Below, piece by piece: positions 10,601 through 17,105 of a DNA stretch of 17,344 nucleotides. The notes below the pieces were generated by a model that worked only from the letters and a program-made list of their open reading frames with translations, searched no databases and was not told the origin of the DNA. A program made the position numbers and the translations under genes. This DNA comes from Hemicentrotus pulcherrimus (Eukaryota; Echinodermata; Echinoidea; Camarodonta; Strongylocentrotidae), in contig BEXV01000287.1 of the NCBI GenBank assembly GCA_003118195.1, positions 40,512-57,855 of the forward strand, read 5' to 3'. The stretch's first letter is position 1; every line of letters starts with the position of its first letter.

Positions 10601-13600
10601 CCTCAGAACTGATATCACATGGAAAGAGTAAAATCATTAGCTAAAAGATATTACAGTTGAGGTCTGTCCCCCCAAAACAGCTTCCAAGTAATTCCAACGA
10701 GATGATGAAATCATTAAGGGGGACTCCTTAAGCACATATTGTTAAGGTCTCACCAACAACAGTGATTTTCAATGCGTTTTACATATAAACCAGAGGGAAG
10801 AGGTTTGGGTATAATTCAACGGAATATTTATACAAGTGAGATCTAGCAGGCCCTTAAAAGATGCCTCACATGCAACGGATATAATTCTTCATCAATTCAG
10901 TTTTTTCTCATCAGTAATAAGACAAAATTATGATGGTACTTCTTCTGTAAAAGTTACATACCTCGATGTGATTGTTCCATTCTCTGGCAAATGCTTTGTC
11001 CATGAAATTAGAAGGCAGTATGAGGGTTTTCCTGAAGACGTCGCAGTACTGGTCAAAGGTCAAGGTGTTAAAGACGTGAATCTGTCGATGGGAGAAGCGA
11101 GATTTGACCCTCTTCTCCAGCAGTTCAACAACATCCTATGAAGAGACATGGATATGAAAATGAAAAGTCAAGATATTTGGAACATATTTAAAGAAAATTG
11201 GTCATTCTTCATATTGATTAACTTTCCATTTGGGGCTGAAATAAATTAAAGAAAAAAATCAGATTGTCATACGACATTAATTTGTTTAAAAAATGAATTG
11301 CTTTTCATAACAGATTATAATTATAAGCATTCTGGTGATATTTTATAATTAAACCAAAAATAAAGCTTCATTATTCATATTATATGATTCATGGGCTCAA
11401 AACTGTTGGCATGACCAGGGCCCCCATCTTAAAAAATAGTTGCGATTGATTACAAATAATTTGCAATTGAAGTCAATAGCATTTCCAATATCTTAAGAAC
11501 AAAGTTGTGATTAAATTAATAACATGCCATAATAAGGCACATGCATTTTGCAAATGTATTCTACTGTGCTACGTAATCCTCAATTTGGAAATTCTTTTAA
11601 AAATAAGGACAAGCGCTATTTACTGTCCCAGTATGTTTAAGTTAAATGCAATTTAGTATGTAACCGTCAGCTACCTGAAATTTATATAATGTTTTTCACT
11701 CTTTGTAATGGGTGTATCAACTTGTCAAGCCATATAGGCCTTTACTGATACACCCTATTTCATTTTCCAACTATTTGTATTTAAATGTTATTACTTTGTT
11801 TCACATATTTAAGTTGATTTTATATGTGCATTGTAAATGTTTATAACCTGTTTTTTTTGTTGTTTTTTATACTCAATTTGAAATAAAAAATGTATCAATC
11901 AATTAATCAAAGAACTTCTGGTGTGCTAACAATATACAACATAAAGTTGAATGAAAAGATATGCTTTTAGTTTTGATTTATAAAAACTTAAAAATATGGT
12001 GATTTCCTAATTTCTAATGGTAAGTTATTCCACACCATACAAACGCTCAATCTCCCAATGTTATTTTTGTTTTGTGTGACAGAGTTTGGAATATTCTTGG
12101 GAGTTGTGCAGGTCGTAAGTTTGTTTATGAGACTTCAGTTTTAACAGTTCTACAATATAACTAGGGACCTGACTGAAAAGTGCTTAAAAGATAATCAACA
12201 GAAACTTATATGATATTCTTTGGCATACTGGTAGCCAATGCAGATCTCTCAAAAGAGAGGTGATCCATTCAAATTGGGAACAACCACTGAGTAGTCTTCC
12301 ACAAGTGTTTTGAATCTGTTGTAGTCGCCCAATTTGAGAGTCAATTCACAAGTGATGCAATCATGGGCAATTGTTATAATACTGTCCTGATCAAACTACT
12401 CTTGAATATGTTGGGGGTAATATATCATATGGTACATGGATTTACTTATGTTTTTAATTTGTGCTGCAAAATAAAGCAAAAAAGCACTCCTGATTTCTAG
12501 CACTGCTTGATGGATTTATGACAGAACTTCTGACGAATTTCCCACTGAAATTAAGTTGGTCCTATAATTTAGCACAAGTTTGTTTTGAAGTATTCATCCA
12601 CGAATATAATCAGCACATGCTTCTATTGTTGAGATGCCTCGCTTTTGAGCAAGAACATCATTCAGGCATTCAATTAATTTGTGTGTCACCTGCAAAGCAG
12701 TGGCATGATATTCCAGGGAATTCATTTTGTATAATAGTAATAAGACCTGTGTACAGAGATTGATAACAAATAAAAAACTATTTGTAATCAACTACAACTC
12801 TATTATCAGACGAGGACCAGAACTCAACTTTATCCTTGAAGCTTATTTACAAGCAAATACTACTTGCTTTTGAAGCACTCATTTCAAGGGATCGTTTAAC
12901 AATGTTAAATCTAAAATGCACGGCCCTACGTCTTATCAGTGTCTGTGATATGGTGTTATATTGAAGCCCTACAAAAATTGTGCTTCAAAATGATCTAGAA
13001 GTACCTCAAAAAAGTAAAAACCTGTGAGTGACCGGTTTTACCGTACTCGATTTCCCATATAGACTGTAGTGTTATGAAAACCGTTTGGCAAACGCAAAAT
13101 TTGATTTTGATTTTCAATCATTAATATCTTTATTGATCAGACAGGCGATTGGCTTGTAGAAGTCATGGGGTTTCCTGACTGACCTAAAGGTTTATAATAA
13201 TCATTGCAGCATGAGCTAAATTTAGGATTTTTTTAAAGGATCTAAGACAAAGTTAGCGGATCCCTTTAAAGGAAACATGAGAGTGGCTATAACCTACCAG
13301 TCTGCAGGTGACTCCAATGACTGTGATGGGTGTCTGAGCTGACTGACAGATATCAAAGAGATTGTAAAGGAGAGTCTGGTTCTTATGATGGGCATACAGA
13401 TCAAACTCATCCACGATGAACAGAATGGACTGGGCTCCACTTGAATCTGGTGGATTGAAGTACATTTTAAATTTCAGGATGATCAGAGACAGACAACTAG
13501 GGAGGGAGGAGGGAGGGAGAGAGAGAGAGAGAGAGGGGTGGAGAAAGAAAGAGAGAGATGGAGAGAGAGAGAGACGGAGAGAGAGAGAGAGAGAGTTTGT

Positions 13601-16198
13601 GGTGGCATTCAGGAAATTATTTTATCTTTTATGCCATTATAATTCCCCCCCCCCCCTCCCCACAAAAACATGTTTGAATAAGACGTTTGAATAAGACAGA
13701 ATAAAAGCTGTTCATGAGTACAAATGACTTAGTGAACTGAAAGTAGTCGGTAAATAACTAATGAATATATATTTTTAGATTTGGTAAGACAGCTAATAAA
13801 CCTCTCACTAATAGAATCAATTATTTCTTTAAAAAAATCCAAAGTCAGATGCTTGTTGACATTGGTAGTTGATGTGGAAGGAATAAAAGTCAAAACTGAT
13901 ATATTTTTTAGTTTGTCTTGTTCCCTAATGCACGCTTATGCCAGATTTTACACAAGACTAATATCTTTGCCAGAGGCTGCTGTTTCATCTAACATAACTA
14001 ACATTGCCAGTAATGAGACTGGAGAGGTGAAATCTGCGGCAAAGACATTTTCTTAATGAACCACATTGGTTACCTTATTCACTCTTCTATCGACAAAGGT
14101 ATTTAATCATACAACATTAAATCATTCCTTTTTGAAATAAATATTAGTCAAATAAGCTCACTTTAAAAGTACATAACAAAAGAAACAAATATTCAATTAA
14201 TCTCACCCTTCTTTAAAGACTCAAGCAGAAATGCTAGATTTTCAGAAAAGGAACCCTGTGAATATGAATGTGGAAACACAAGTTTGATTAACTGCAAAAT
14301 AAAGAAACAAAATTCCTCCAAAACACCACTGTTTCTACAGGACAAATAAATACAATTTGAGGAGTCCACTTATATCTTTCAGGCTATTGGCCATTTTGTA
14401 TTAAACCATTGTGGTGGATTTCAAAATCTCCTTCGATCAATTGTACATCAAATTGTAGTGTTGGATTTTAGATTTGTCCTTATTCGTAGTCGTACGTAGG
14501 TGTAAATTACCATAAAAGTGCCGCTGAAATTTTGCACACAAAAAAAAGTTCAATGACTCGATAGTATATTTCGATGGTCATTTCAAGGAATAATTGATAT
14601 TTAACATTTAAAGTTCATTCAAATGAGTAGACAAGGTTTTATGAATTTATAATACATTTTTGTTTTAATTCAGAGGGTTTCTGTAGTAAAACCAAGAGTG
14701 GATAGATATTTCAATCAGAGTACTGGTATATGTAGTTGTACAGGCACAGTGGTATCTGCTATACCTAGCAGAATAACATAGCATGCACACATTTAATCAC
14801 ATAGAATCTGTGATGACCATTCATTCCTACAACTTACAAAGACTTTCTCTTCGGCAACATTCTCAAGCTTGAGTTGTCTGGTGATCTCCTGGATAGCGAT
14901 CCTATCATCAGTCTGGAGCAGACCATTCAGACGCACCTGAAGCAGGTTGGTGGAGACCTTACGATTCTTCACCAGTTCAGCCAGGACATGCTTCAGCAGC
15001 TGTAAAACAAGATCGGTGATCAAACTTAAAACCATTTTTTCTTGTGAGTTTAACTTTTGCTCTCAATTTTCACACCAATAAAGGAATTGATTAGGAGTAG
15101 AACAGTATTTGGAGAAAAATTGTCAGTAAGTCTTCTTCCCATTTTTCATTTTTCATTAAAAAAAAAACAAAAAACACTTGTCACAGACTCAACCCAAAGA
15201 AAACACTTGCCAAAGTTTAATAGCCTACAATTTTGCCAAAGAATCATTATTACCTAGTGGGTTTTAATGCTTCCAAAAGTCTGACTCTTTAATTTCAATA
15301 CAATATCCCAAAATATATAGTTAAACCCATCTCAAAGTCGGGACCCAAACTAGCAGTTGGGTCCTGATCAAGTGCATTATTTGTTTGACTATGAGTAAGA
15401 ATTCAAGGTATATATCTTGCAAGCCTTACCATTGACTTTCCACTTCCACGAGGACCAATCACCAAGGCTGAGTTGCTCTCTCCTTGAGTTGCACATCGCT
15501 CTATGATATCCATCAAATGCCTACATGGAGTAGAAAGAAAAATAATTATCATCAGTTAACAATCTATCAGTGATTTTATTACACTACATGCATGCTTAAT
15601 TATATTAAATTATATCAAAGCACCCTAGATTTTTATGAGAATGTCCTGTTATCAGAATGCATCTCATTTCTTTTTTATATACAATTTTAACTACTGGTAC
15701 ATTTATATTTTATATCATATAACCAATATAGATCTTATATTATTACTATTACCTCTTGTATGTAGAAATCAGGGTAATCTTGCACATTCCACATAATTAT
15801 TGTTAACCTTCAAACATTTTTTTGTTTTAAGATTAAACACATTACATGTAAACGAGACAAAAGACCAAGGAATAATTTCAGATATACAAGTTTATCAACA
15901 TCCCATTAATTTTTGTTGTCATATTTTTTTTAATTTTCATACAATTTTCAAAGAGATGTAGGCAAGATTGTTCAAGATGGTTTCATGAAAAGCTAACCAG
16001 CCTTTTTAACAGTTTGAAATCTTACTTTCTCTGATCCTGTAAATGGGGAAGACTGGTTGGAAGTTCAGAACCACACATCCTGTTCCTCAAGATTCTCTGT
16101 ACCTCAAAATAAACTTCATCTTCAGCTCCTGATAGGGAGGACGATGGATTCAGTTTAATGCCAGCAACACTCTTCCTACCTTTGCTCTTTGATGGCAT
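4492..16198 (-). CDS. ORC4: ORC4, origin recognition complex subunit 4 (11 coding exons, complete)
   Basis: The coding sequence is complement(join(4492..4686, 7254..7321, 7821..7916, 9114..9222, 10309..10395, 10962..11135, 13298..13446, 14207..14255, 14838..14999, 15430..15520, 16026..16198)), 1353 nt and 450 residues. ORC4 is an AAA+ subunit of the nuclear six-subunit complex that binds replication origins and, with CDC6 and CDT1, loads the MCM2-7 helicase. Seen here: Walker A GPRGSGKS (about 80-87), Walker B with VDEFD (170-174), the sensor-1 strand ending TCRL (205-208), the [11 protein letters not shown] helix (215-225) and a C-terminal winged helix (about 332-450). In human ORC4 the corresponding helix supplies arginines to the ORC1 ATP site; both arginines are present here (R217, R221). 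The tyrosine matching human Y174, mutated in Meier-Gorlin syndrome, is kept (Y186). All ten introns are GT-AG with consistent phases (2,0,0,1,0,0,0,1,1,0). The protein is 14 residues longer than human, mainly at the N terminus. I see no frameshift or missing motif. Confidence 0.98.
5105..5133. repeat. Perfect 12-bp hairpin in intron 10
   Basis: CATCCAAATTTA (5105-5116) and TAAATTTGGATG (5122-5133) are exact reverse complements with a 5-base loop. It is AT-rich and may be chance or a remnant of a small element. Confidence 0.7.
5321..5713 (+). repeat. MITE-like element A, inverted partner of 12885-13267
   Basis: This copy in intron 10 aligns over its whole length with the reverse complement of 12885-13267. 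Shared blocks include TTTAGCTCATGCTG, AAGCCAATCGCCTGTCTGAT, CACAGACACTGATAA and AGGGCTTCAATAT. The outer ends in the partner copy read AAGGGATC and GATCCCTT, suggesting short terminal inverted repeats; in this copy the left end is AAAGGGAT and the right end is eroded. There is no coding capacity. The family is unknown to me; a nonautonomous DNA transposon fits best. Confidence 0.8.
6361..6444. repeat. Foldback element with perfect 24-bp arms
   Basis: The arm at 6361-6384 (GTTTTCACGAAGTGACGGTA plus GTGA) is the exact reverse complement of 6421-6444, around a 36-base AT-rich spacer. An uninterrupted 24-bp match in an otherwise AT-rich intron points to a recent or conserved foldback or MITE-type insertion. 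No target-site duplication is obvious. Confidence 0.9.
6641..6830. mobile_element. 190-bp MITE with pogo/Tc-like termini and TA duplications
   Basis: The left end CAGTCAAACCTGCTTTAGTG then ACCACC is an imperfect inverted repeat of the right end (reverse complement CAGTCGAACCTGTCTATAGC then GACCACCC). The dinucleotide TA flanks both sides (6639-6640 and 6831-6832), as expected for Tc1/mariner/pogo insertions. Internally the phrase ACCACCTGTCTACAAAGGCCAC is repeated in direct orientation with TTTGT.TTCCCTTG. There is no transposase; mobilisation would need one supplied in trans. The family label rests on the CAGTCRAACC terminus and TA target site. Confidence 0.85.
7254..7321 (-). CDS. ORC4: ORC4 coding exon 10 (residues 364-386)
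   Basis: The acceptor TTTTGTCAG precedes AA, completing Glu364, followed by [20 protein letters not shown] then LK and the donor GTATGT. Human ORC4 has [23 protein letters not shown]. The exon is 68 nt and leaves phase 0, so it could join any phase-0 acceptor downstream. Confidence 0.96.
7322..7820 (-). other. ORC4 intron 9 (499 bp, phase 1)
   Basis: Starts GTATGT and ends TTTTGTCAG. No recognised repeat. Confidence 0.9.
7821..7916 (-). CDS. ORC4: ORC4 coding exon 9 (residues 332-363, winged-helix start)
   Basis: The acceptor CTTGTAG precedes GT, which completes Gly332. The exon encodes [20 protein letters not shown] and then [11 protein letters not shown], against human [20 protein letters not shown] and EEPFNFQMVYN. 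It ends AATG|GTATGT, phase 1. This is the first helix and turn of the C-terminal winged helix, which contacts DNA and neighbouring ORC subunits. Confidence 0.97.
7917..9113 (-). other. ORC4 intron 8 (1197 bp, phase 1)
   Basis: Starts GTAGGG and ends CTTGTAG. AT-rich, with a short (TA)n at about 8188-8198 and purine-rich DNA at 8750-8960. No gene or element with defined ends. Confidence 0.9.
8859..8893. repeat. AAG-rich simple repeat in intron 8
   Basis: A run of AGA/AAG units ends in A10. The surrounding 8750-8960 is purine-rich, which leaves a long stretch free of stops on the minus strand, but the translation is low-complexity phenylalanine and leucine and not a gene. Confidence 0.85.
9114..9222 (-). 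CDS. ORC4: ORC4 coding exon 8 (residues 296-331 and first base of codon 332)
   Basis: The exon lies between TTTTTCAG and CATG|GTAGGG, 36 codons plus one base. It encodes [20 protein letters not shown] and then [10 protein letters not shown]. Human ORC4 has ASHPF...[20 protein letters not shown]. It joins the lid to the winged-helix domain. Phase 0 in, phase 1 out. Confidence 0.95.
9223..9922 (-). other. Distal part of ORC4 intron 7
   Basis: Intron 7 spans 9223-10308, starting GTAAGA and ending TTTTTCAG. This part is AT-rich and holds a 14-bp palindrome GACTGCATGCAGTC at 9800-9813, but no gene. The rest of the intron holds the repeats at 9923-10218. Confidence 0.85.
9923..10153 (+). repeat. 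Two direct repeats within a dispersed element in intron 7
   Basis: Unit 1 (9923-10012) and unit 2 (10028-10153) both start CAAGCTATTTTT, share CTGCAAGATAC in the middle and GAGTTTG...GGNAATCC near the end, and finish CGGTTCTA. Unit 1 lacks about 35 bases that unit 2 has (the part holding GTGACCTTTGACCCC). The element seems to continue to the hairpin at 10189-10218. Confidence 0.75.
10189..10218. repeat. GC-rich terminal hairpin ATGCCTCCG...CGGAGGCAT
   Basis: There are 9-bp perfect arms at 10189-10197 and 10210-10218 around a 12-base loop. It follows ACGGACAACCCGAAAACATA. I recall this arrangement at the end of repeats in several marine invertebrate genomes. It probably marks the right end of the repeat at 9923-10153. 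Confidence 0.75.
10309..10395 (-). CDS. ORC4: ORC4 coding exon 7 (residues 267-295)
   Basis: The exon is 29 codons between AATAACCAG and ATG|GTAAGA. The sequence has [20 protein letters not shown] followed by RSLYSLM, equivalent to human [20 protein letters not shown] and RSLHMLL. It is part of the AAA+ lid (sensor-2 region). Phase 0 on both sides. Confidence 0.94.
10396..10961 (-). other. ORC4 intron 6 (566 bp, phase 0)
   Basis: Starts GTATGT and ends AATAACCAG. No repeat recognised inside. Confidence 0.9.
10962..11135 (-). CDS. ORC4: ORC4 coding exon 6 (residues 209-266, arginine-finger helix)
   Basis: The exon is 58 whole codons between TTCATAG and [29 protein letters not shown] is nearly identical to human ([20 protein letters not shown]). 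It carries R217 and R221, matching human R205 and R209, which reach into the neighbouring ORC1 nucleotide site. The rest is the start of the alpha-helical lid, including [18 protein letters not shown]. Confidence 0.97.
11418..11560 (+). repeat. Possible diverged dispersed repeat (GGGCCCCC start)
   Basis: GGGCCCCCATCTTAAAAAAT followed by AGTTGCGATTGATTACAA resembles a repeat I associate with echinoderm and other marine genomes, where a GGGCCCCGT start is followed by GTTACGATTGAT. There is one diverged copy only; limits are approximate. Confidence 0.35.
11640..11925 (+). mobile_element. LINE-like 3' end with stem-loop and short-repeat tail
   Basis: This plus-strand block has no coding potential. 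It contains a 10-bp stem (GGGTGTATCA at 11710-11719, TGATACACCC at 11746-11755) with a 26-base loop, an AAATAAAAAA run near 11882, and a tail of ATCAATCAATTAATCAA. A 3' UTR stem-loop and a short-repeat tail are typical of CR1/L2-group LINEs. It meets the minus-strand LINE relic at about 11930, tail to tail. Confidence 0.5.
11940..12791 (-). pseudogene. Decayed CR1/L2-like LINE reverse transcriptase (3' part)
   Basis: Read on the minus strand, the pieces fall in the order expected for a non-LTR reverse transcriptase. [17 protein letters not shown] (about 12710-12650) resembles the finger motif TALLxVTxxxxx[17 protein letters not shown] (about 12560-12520) corresponds to the segment after [16 protein letters not shown] resembles the NxxKTxYMxFxP block. 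[20 protein letters not shown] and then FLLIIF (about 12275-12195) is the conserved HWLPV thumb. [15 protein letters not shown] and the C-terminal [14 protein letters not shown] (about 12040) follow. Frameshifts and stops, including TAA directly after FLLIIF, separate the pieces, so it is dead. It sits in intron 5 in the same orientation as ORC4. No endonuclease domain is visible. Confidence 0.85.
12885..13267 (-). repeat. MITE-like element A, second copy in opposite orientation
   Basis: This copy lies in intron 5. Its edges are AAGGGATC at 12886-12893 and GGATCCCTT at 13258-13266, which are inverted repeats of each other. Its right edge is about 30 bp from the exon 5 donor at 13297. It differs from the intron 10 copy by scattered substitutions and small indels, so both insertions or the duplication are old. 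Confidence 0.8.
13298..13446 (-). CDS. ORC4: ORC4 coding exon 5 (residues 159-208, Walker B and sensor 1)
   Basis: The acceptor CCACCAG leads into AT-TCA-AGT. The exon contains [10 protein letters not shown] (166-175) as Walker B, with D171 and E172 as the magnesium and catalytic acidic pair. [15 protein letters not shown] follows and is identical to human over this stretch. TVIGVTCRL (200-208) is the sensor-1 strand, where ORC4 family members carry Thr in place of the usual Asn. It ends CTG|GTAGGT, phase 0. The local acceptor has a weak pyrimidine tract; a long CT tract lies about 55 nt further upstream in the intron. Confidence 0.97.
13447..14206 (-). other. ORC4 intron 4 (760 bp, phase 1)
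   Basis: Starts GTGAGA and ends CCACCAG. Contains the (GA)n tract at 13501-13595 and a C10 run near 13647-13656; the rest (about 13660-14206) shows nothing recognisable. Confidence 0.9.
13501..13595. repeat. (GA)n microsatellite in intron 4
   Basis: About 95 bases of GGGA and GA units with small interruptions. On the ORC4 pre-mRNA it is a UC/UCCC-rich tract ending about 54 nt before the exon 5 acceptor. Confidence 0.95.
14207..14255 (-). CDS. ORC4: ORC4 coding exon 4 (49-nt small exon, residues 143-158)
   Basis: This short exon encodes [16 protein letters not shown], matching human GSFAENLSFLLEALKK. It is flanked by ATTCACAG and GTGAGA. The last G starts codon 159, which is completed by AT from exon 5 to give Asp. 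It is too short to stand out as an open frame and was found from homology and splice sites. Phase 0 in, phase 1 out. Confidence 0.95.
14256..14837 (-). other. ORC4 intron 3 (582 bp, phase 0)
   Basis: Starts GTAAGT and ends ATTCACAG. No recognisable element. Confidence 0.9.
14838..14999 (-). CDS. ORC4: ORC4 coding exon 3 (residues 89-142)
   Basis: The exon is 54 whole codons between TTTTACAG and TTT|GTAAGT. It covers the helix after the P-loop and the highly conserved strand and helix [20 protein letters not shown]. Human ORC4 has [20 protein letters not shown]. It ends in ENVAEEKVF, equivalent to human ENVVGDKVF. Phase 0 on both sides. Confidence 0.97.
15000..15429 (-). other. ORC4 intron 2 (430 bp, phase 0)
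   Basis: Starts GTAAGG and ends TTTTACAG. Nothing recognised except an A9 run near 15160. Confidence 0.9.
15430..15520 (-). CDS. ORC4: ORC4 coding exon 2 (residues 58-88, Walker A)
   Basis: The acceptor CCATGTAG precedes a G that completes Lys58, then 30 codons follow to ATG|GTAAGG, phase 0. The exon encodes the first strand of the AAA+ fold and the ATP-binding P-loop GPRGSGKS, preceded by GESNSALVI. Human ORC4 has GESNSVLII then GPRGSGKT. The catalytic lysine is residue 86. Exon length is 91 nt. Confidence 0.97.
15521..16025 (-). other. ORC4 intron 1 (505 bp, phase 2)
   Basis: Starts GTAAGA and ends CCATGTAG. AT-rich; no repeat or gene recognised inside. Confidence 0.9.
16026..16198 (-). 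CDS. ORC4: ORC4 coding exon 1 (residues 1-57 and two bases of codon 58)
   Basis: The ATG at 16196-16198 opens [10 protein letters not shown], which resembles the basic start of vertebrate ORC4. It is the first ATG on the minus strand below 16302: there is no other ATG from 16199 to 16302. The upstream context has A at -3. The frame stays open upstream to about 16276, but only a GTG is found there, so 16198 is the natural start. [12 protein letters not shown] (about 32-43) matches the conserved first ORC4 helix (QVQRILRER in human). The exon ends AGAAA|GTAAG, phase 2. The basic and serine-rich first 25 residues are poorly conserved and probably disordered. Confidence 0.93.
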
Positions 16199-16302
16199 CT
16201 TGAAAATAATAAGCTTAGAACTTGGAAGACTTGTATTTTTACGTAGTGAGATACAGTGTAAGTGTATTCTTCTCACTGAAAAACTTTCCCTCAGATTCTA
16301 AC
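16199..16302 (-). promoter_or_regulatory. ORC4 5' UTR with possible upstream splice acceptor
   Basis: On the minus strand ATTTTCATTTTTGTACAG lies directly above 16302, a good acceptor. From there to the start codon there is no ATG. This suggests a noncoding first exon further upstream, joined here. No TATA box, initiator or E2F site was convincing. Confidence 0.4.
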
Positions 16303-17007
16303 CTGTACAAAAATGAAAATTAGGAAACATCTTAGCTTAAAAGAAATGAAGATTCACTGTTATCTGTTGGGAATATGTAGTTAGGAATATGGAATTGAGG
16401 AATGAAAGAAGAAAAAAACTAATAGAAAAAGAATTAGGAATGAAAGAAACCCTAAAACTTAAATAAAACAATAAACGAATATGACATTTAGGCATTGAAA
16501 AATACAACAATCGGTAAAAGATTTGAGGATTAAAGTGACTTTCATGAAATATTATCATTCAAAAATAAACTTACATCAAGATAAGAGCAAAGTTTAAAAA
16601 TATTTGTCTGACGTATATTCACAACGATGAACACGAAGTGACAAGTATTAATGTACTCTTCTTAAAGGTGGTATCAAATTTTTTTGAAATTCCATATTGA
16701 AAAATCAATACTCAATTTTAAAGATATGAAATGGGAGAAAAGAAAAGTTAAACTTACTGGATATAACATACAGGGGTTGTCATATTTGTACTTGTAGGAA
16801 ACTTGCTTGTTTTTAATCCTTAGTTTCATTGTAATGGTATAACCACATCTATAACTTTCAATTCATTTAAAGGTAAAGACCAGTATTGGTAACGCCCCAA
16901 TTTCAAAAAATGAAATGGAAGCTCTCATAACCAATCATGTGAAAGAATATGTTTTAAATAATACATGATGATAAAAAATTTGCCTGGAAACCGCCTACCG
17001 TAAATCT
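16303..17007. other. Upstream DNA of ORC4, little recognised
   Basis: AT-rich sequence that may hold the promoter or a 5' UTR intron. Segments at about 16660-16700 (AAAGGTGGTATC) and 16868-16950 (AAAGGTAAAGACCAGTATTG) look like starts of old dispersed repeats but have no partner here. I see no coding region. Confidence 0.4.
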
Positions 17008-17042
17008 CCGTGTATAAGACGCACCCGTGTATAAGACGCACC
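17008..17042. repeat. Two 17-bp direct repeats CCGTGTATAAGACGCAC
   Basis: The unit at 17008-17024 is repeated without gap at 17025-17041, preceded by CTACCGTAAATCT. Phrases of the form TACCGTA...TATAAGACGCACC are found at the termini of pogo/Kanga-like DNA transposons, so this may be one end of such an element. The matching opposite end is not seen in the window. Confidence 0.7.
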
Positions 17043-17046
17043 CCGA

Positions 17047-17103
17047 CTTTTGAGATTCAAAAAAAAACAAAAAAACAAAAACAAAAACAAAAACAAAAAA
17101 AAA
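17047..17103. repeat. A-rich simple sequence (CAAAAA)n
   Basis: A8, then ACAAAAA units, then A10. It lies between the direct repeats and the tRNA-like block. On the minus strand it is a T-rich stretch that would stop RNA polymerase III transcripts of the tRNA-like unit. Confidence 0.9.
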
Positions 17104-17105
17104 AA

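Larger units (their letters stand above)
11136..13297 (-). other. ORC4 intron 5 (2162 bp, phase 0), repeat-filled
   Basis: Starts GTAGGT and ends TTCATAG. Element A, the LINE relic and the second LINE-like 3' end occupy much of its length. The stretch 11136-11417 shows nothing recognisable. Confidence 0.9.

Noticed and set aside
10836..11141. Plus-strand frame of 101 codons.
   Set aside because: It is antisense to ORC4 exon 6, whose minus-strand protein is clearly conserved.
3210..12840. ACCAGAACTCAAC shared near 3213 and 12817.
   Set aside because: The similarity does not extend beyond about a dozen bases, so no repeat family is supported.
13416..13694. Plus-strand frame with an arginine/glutamate-rich stretch resembling a charged coiled coil.
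   Set aside because: It translates the (GA)n microsatellite and the antisense of exon 5.
13781..14056. Plus-strand frame of 91 codons in intron 4.
   Set aside because: No recognisable domain, located inside an intron, and no partner exon or promoter seen.
16199..16276. In-frame upstream extension of ORC4 starting at 16276.
   Set aside because: The codon at 16276 is GTG and there is no ATG in this extension. The residues do not resemble any ORC4 N terminus, and MPSKSKG at 16198 fits the family.
16630..16640. CACGAAGTGAC shared with the arm of the foldback at 6361-6444.
   Set aside because: Only 11 bases match with no flanking similarity; chance cannot be excluded.
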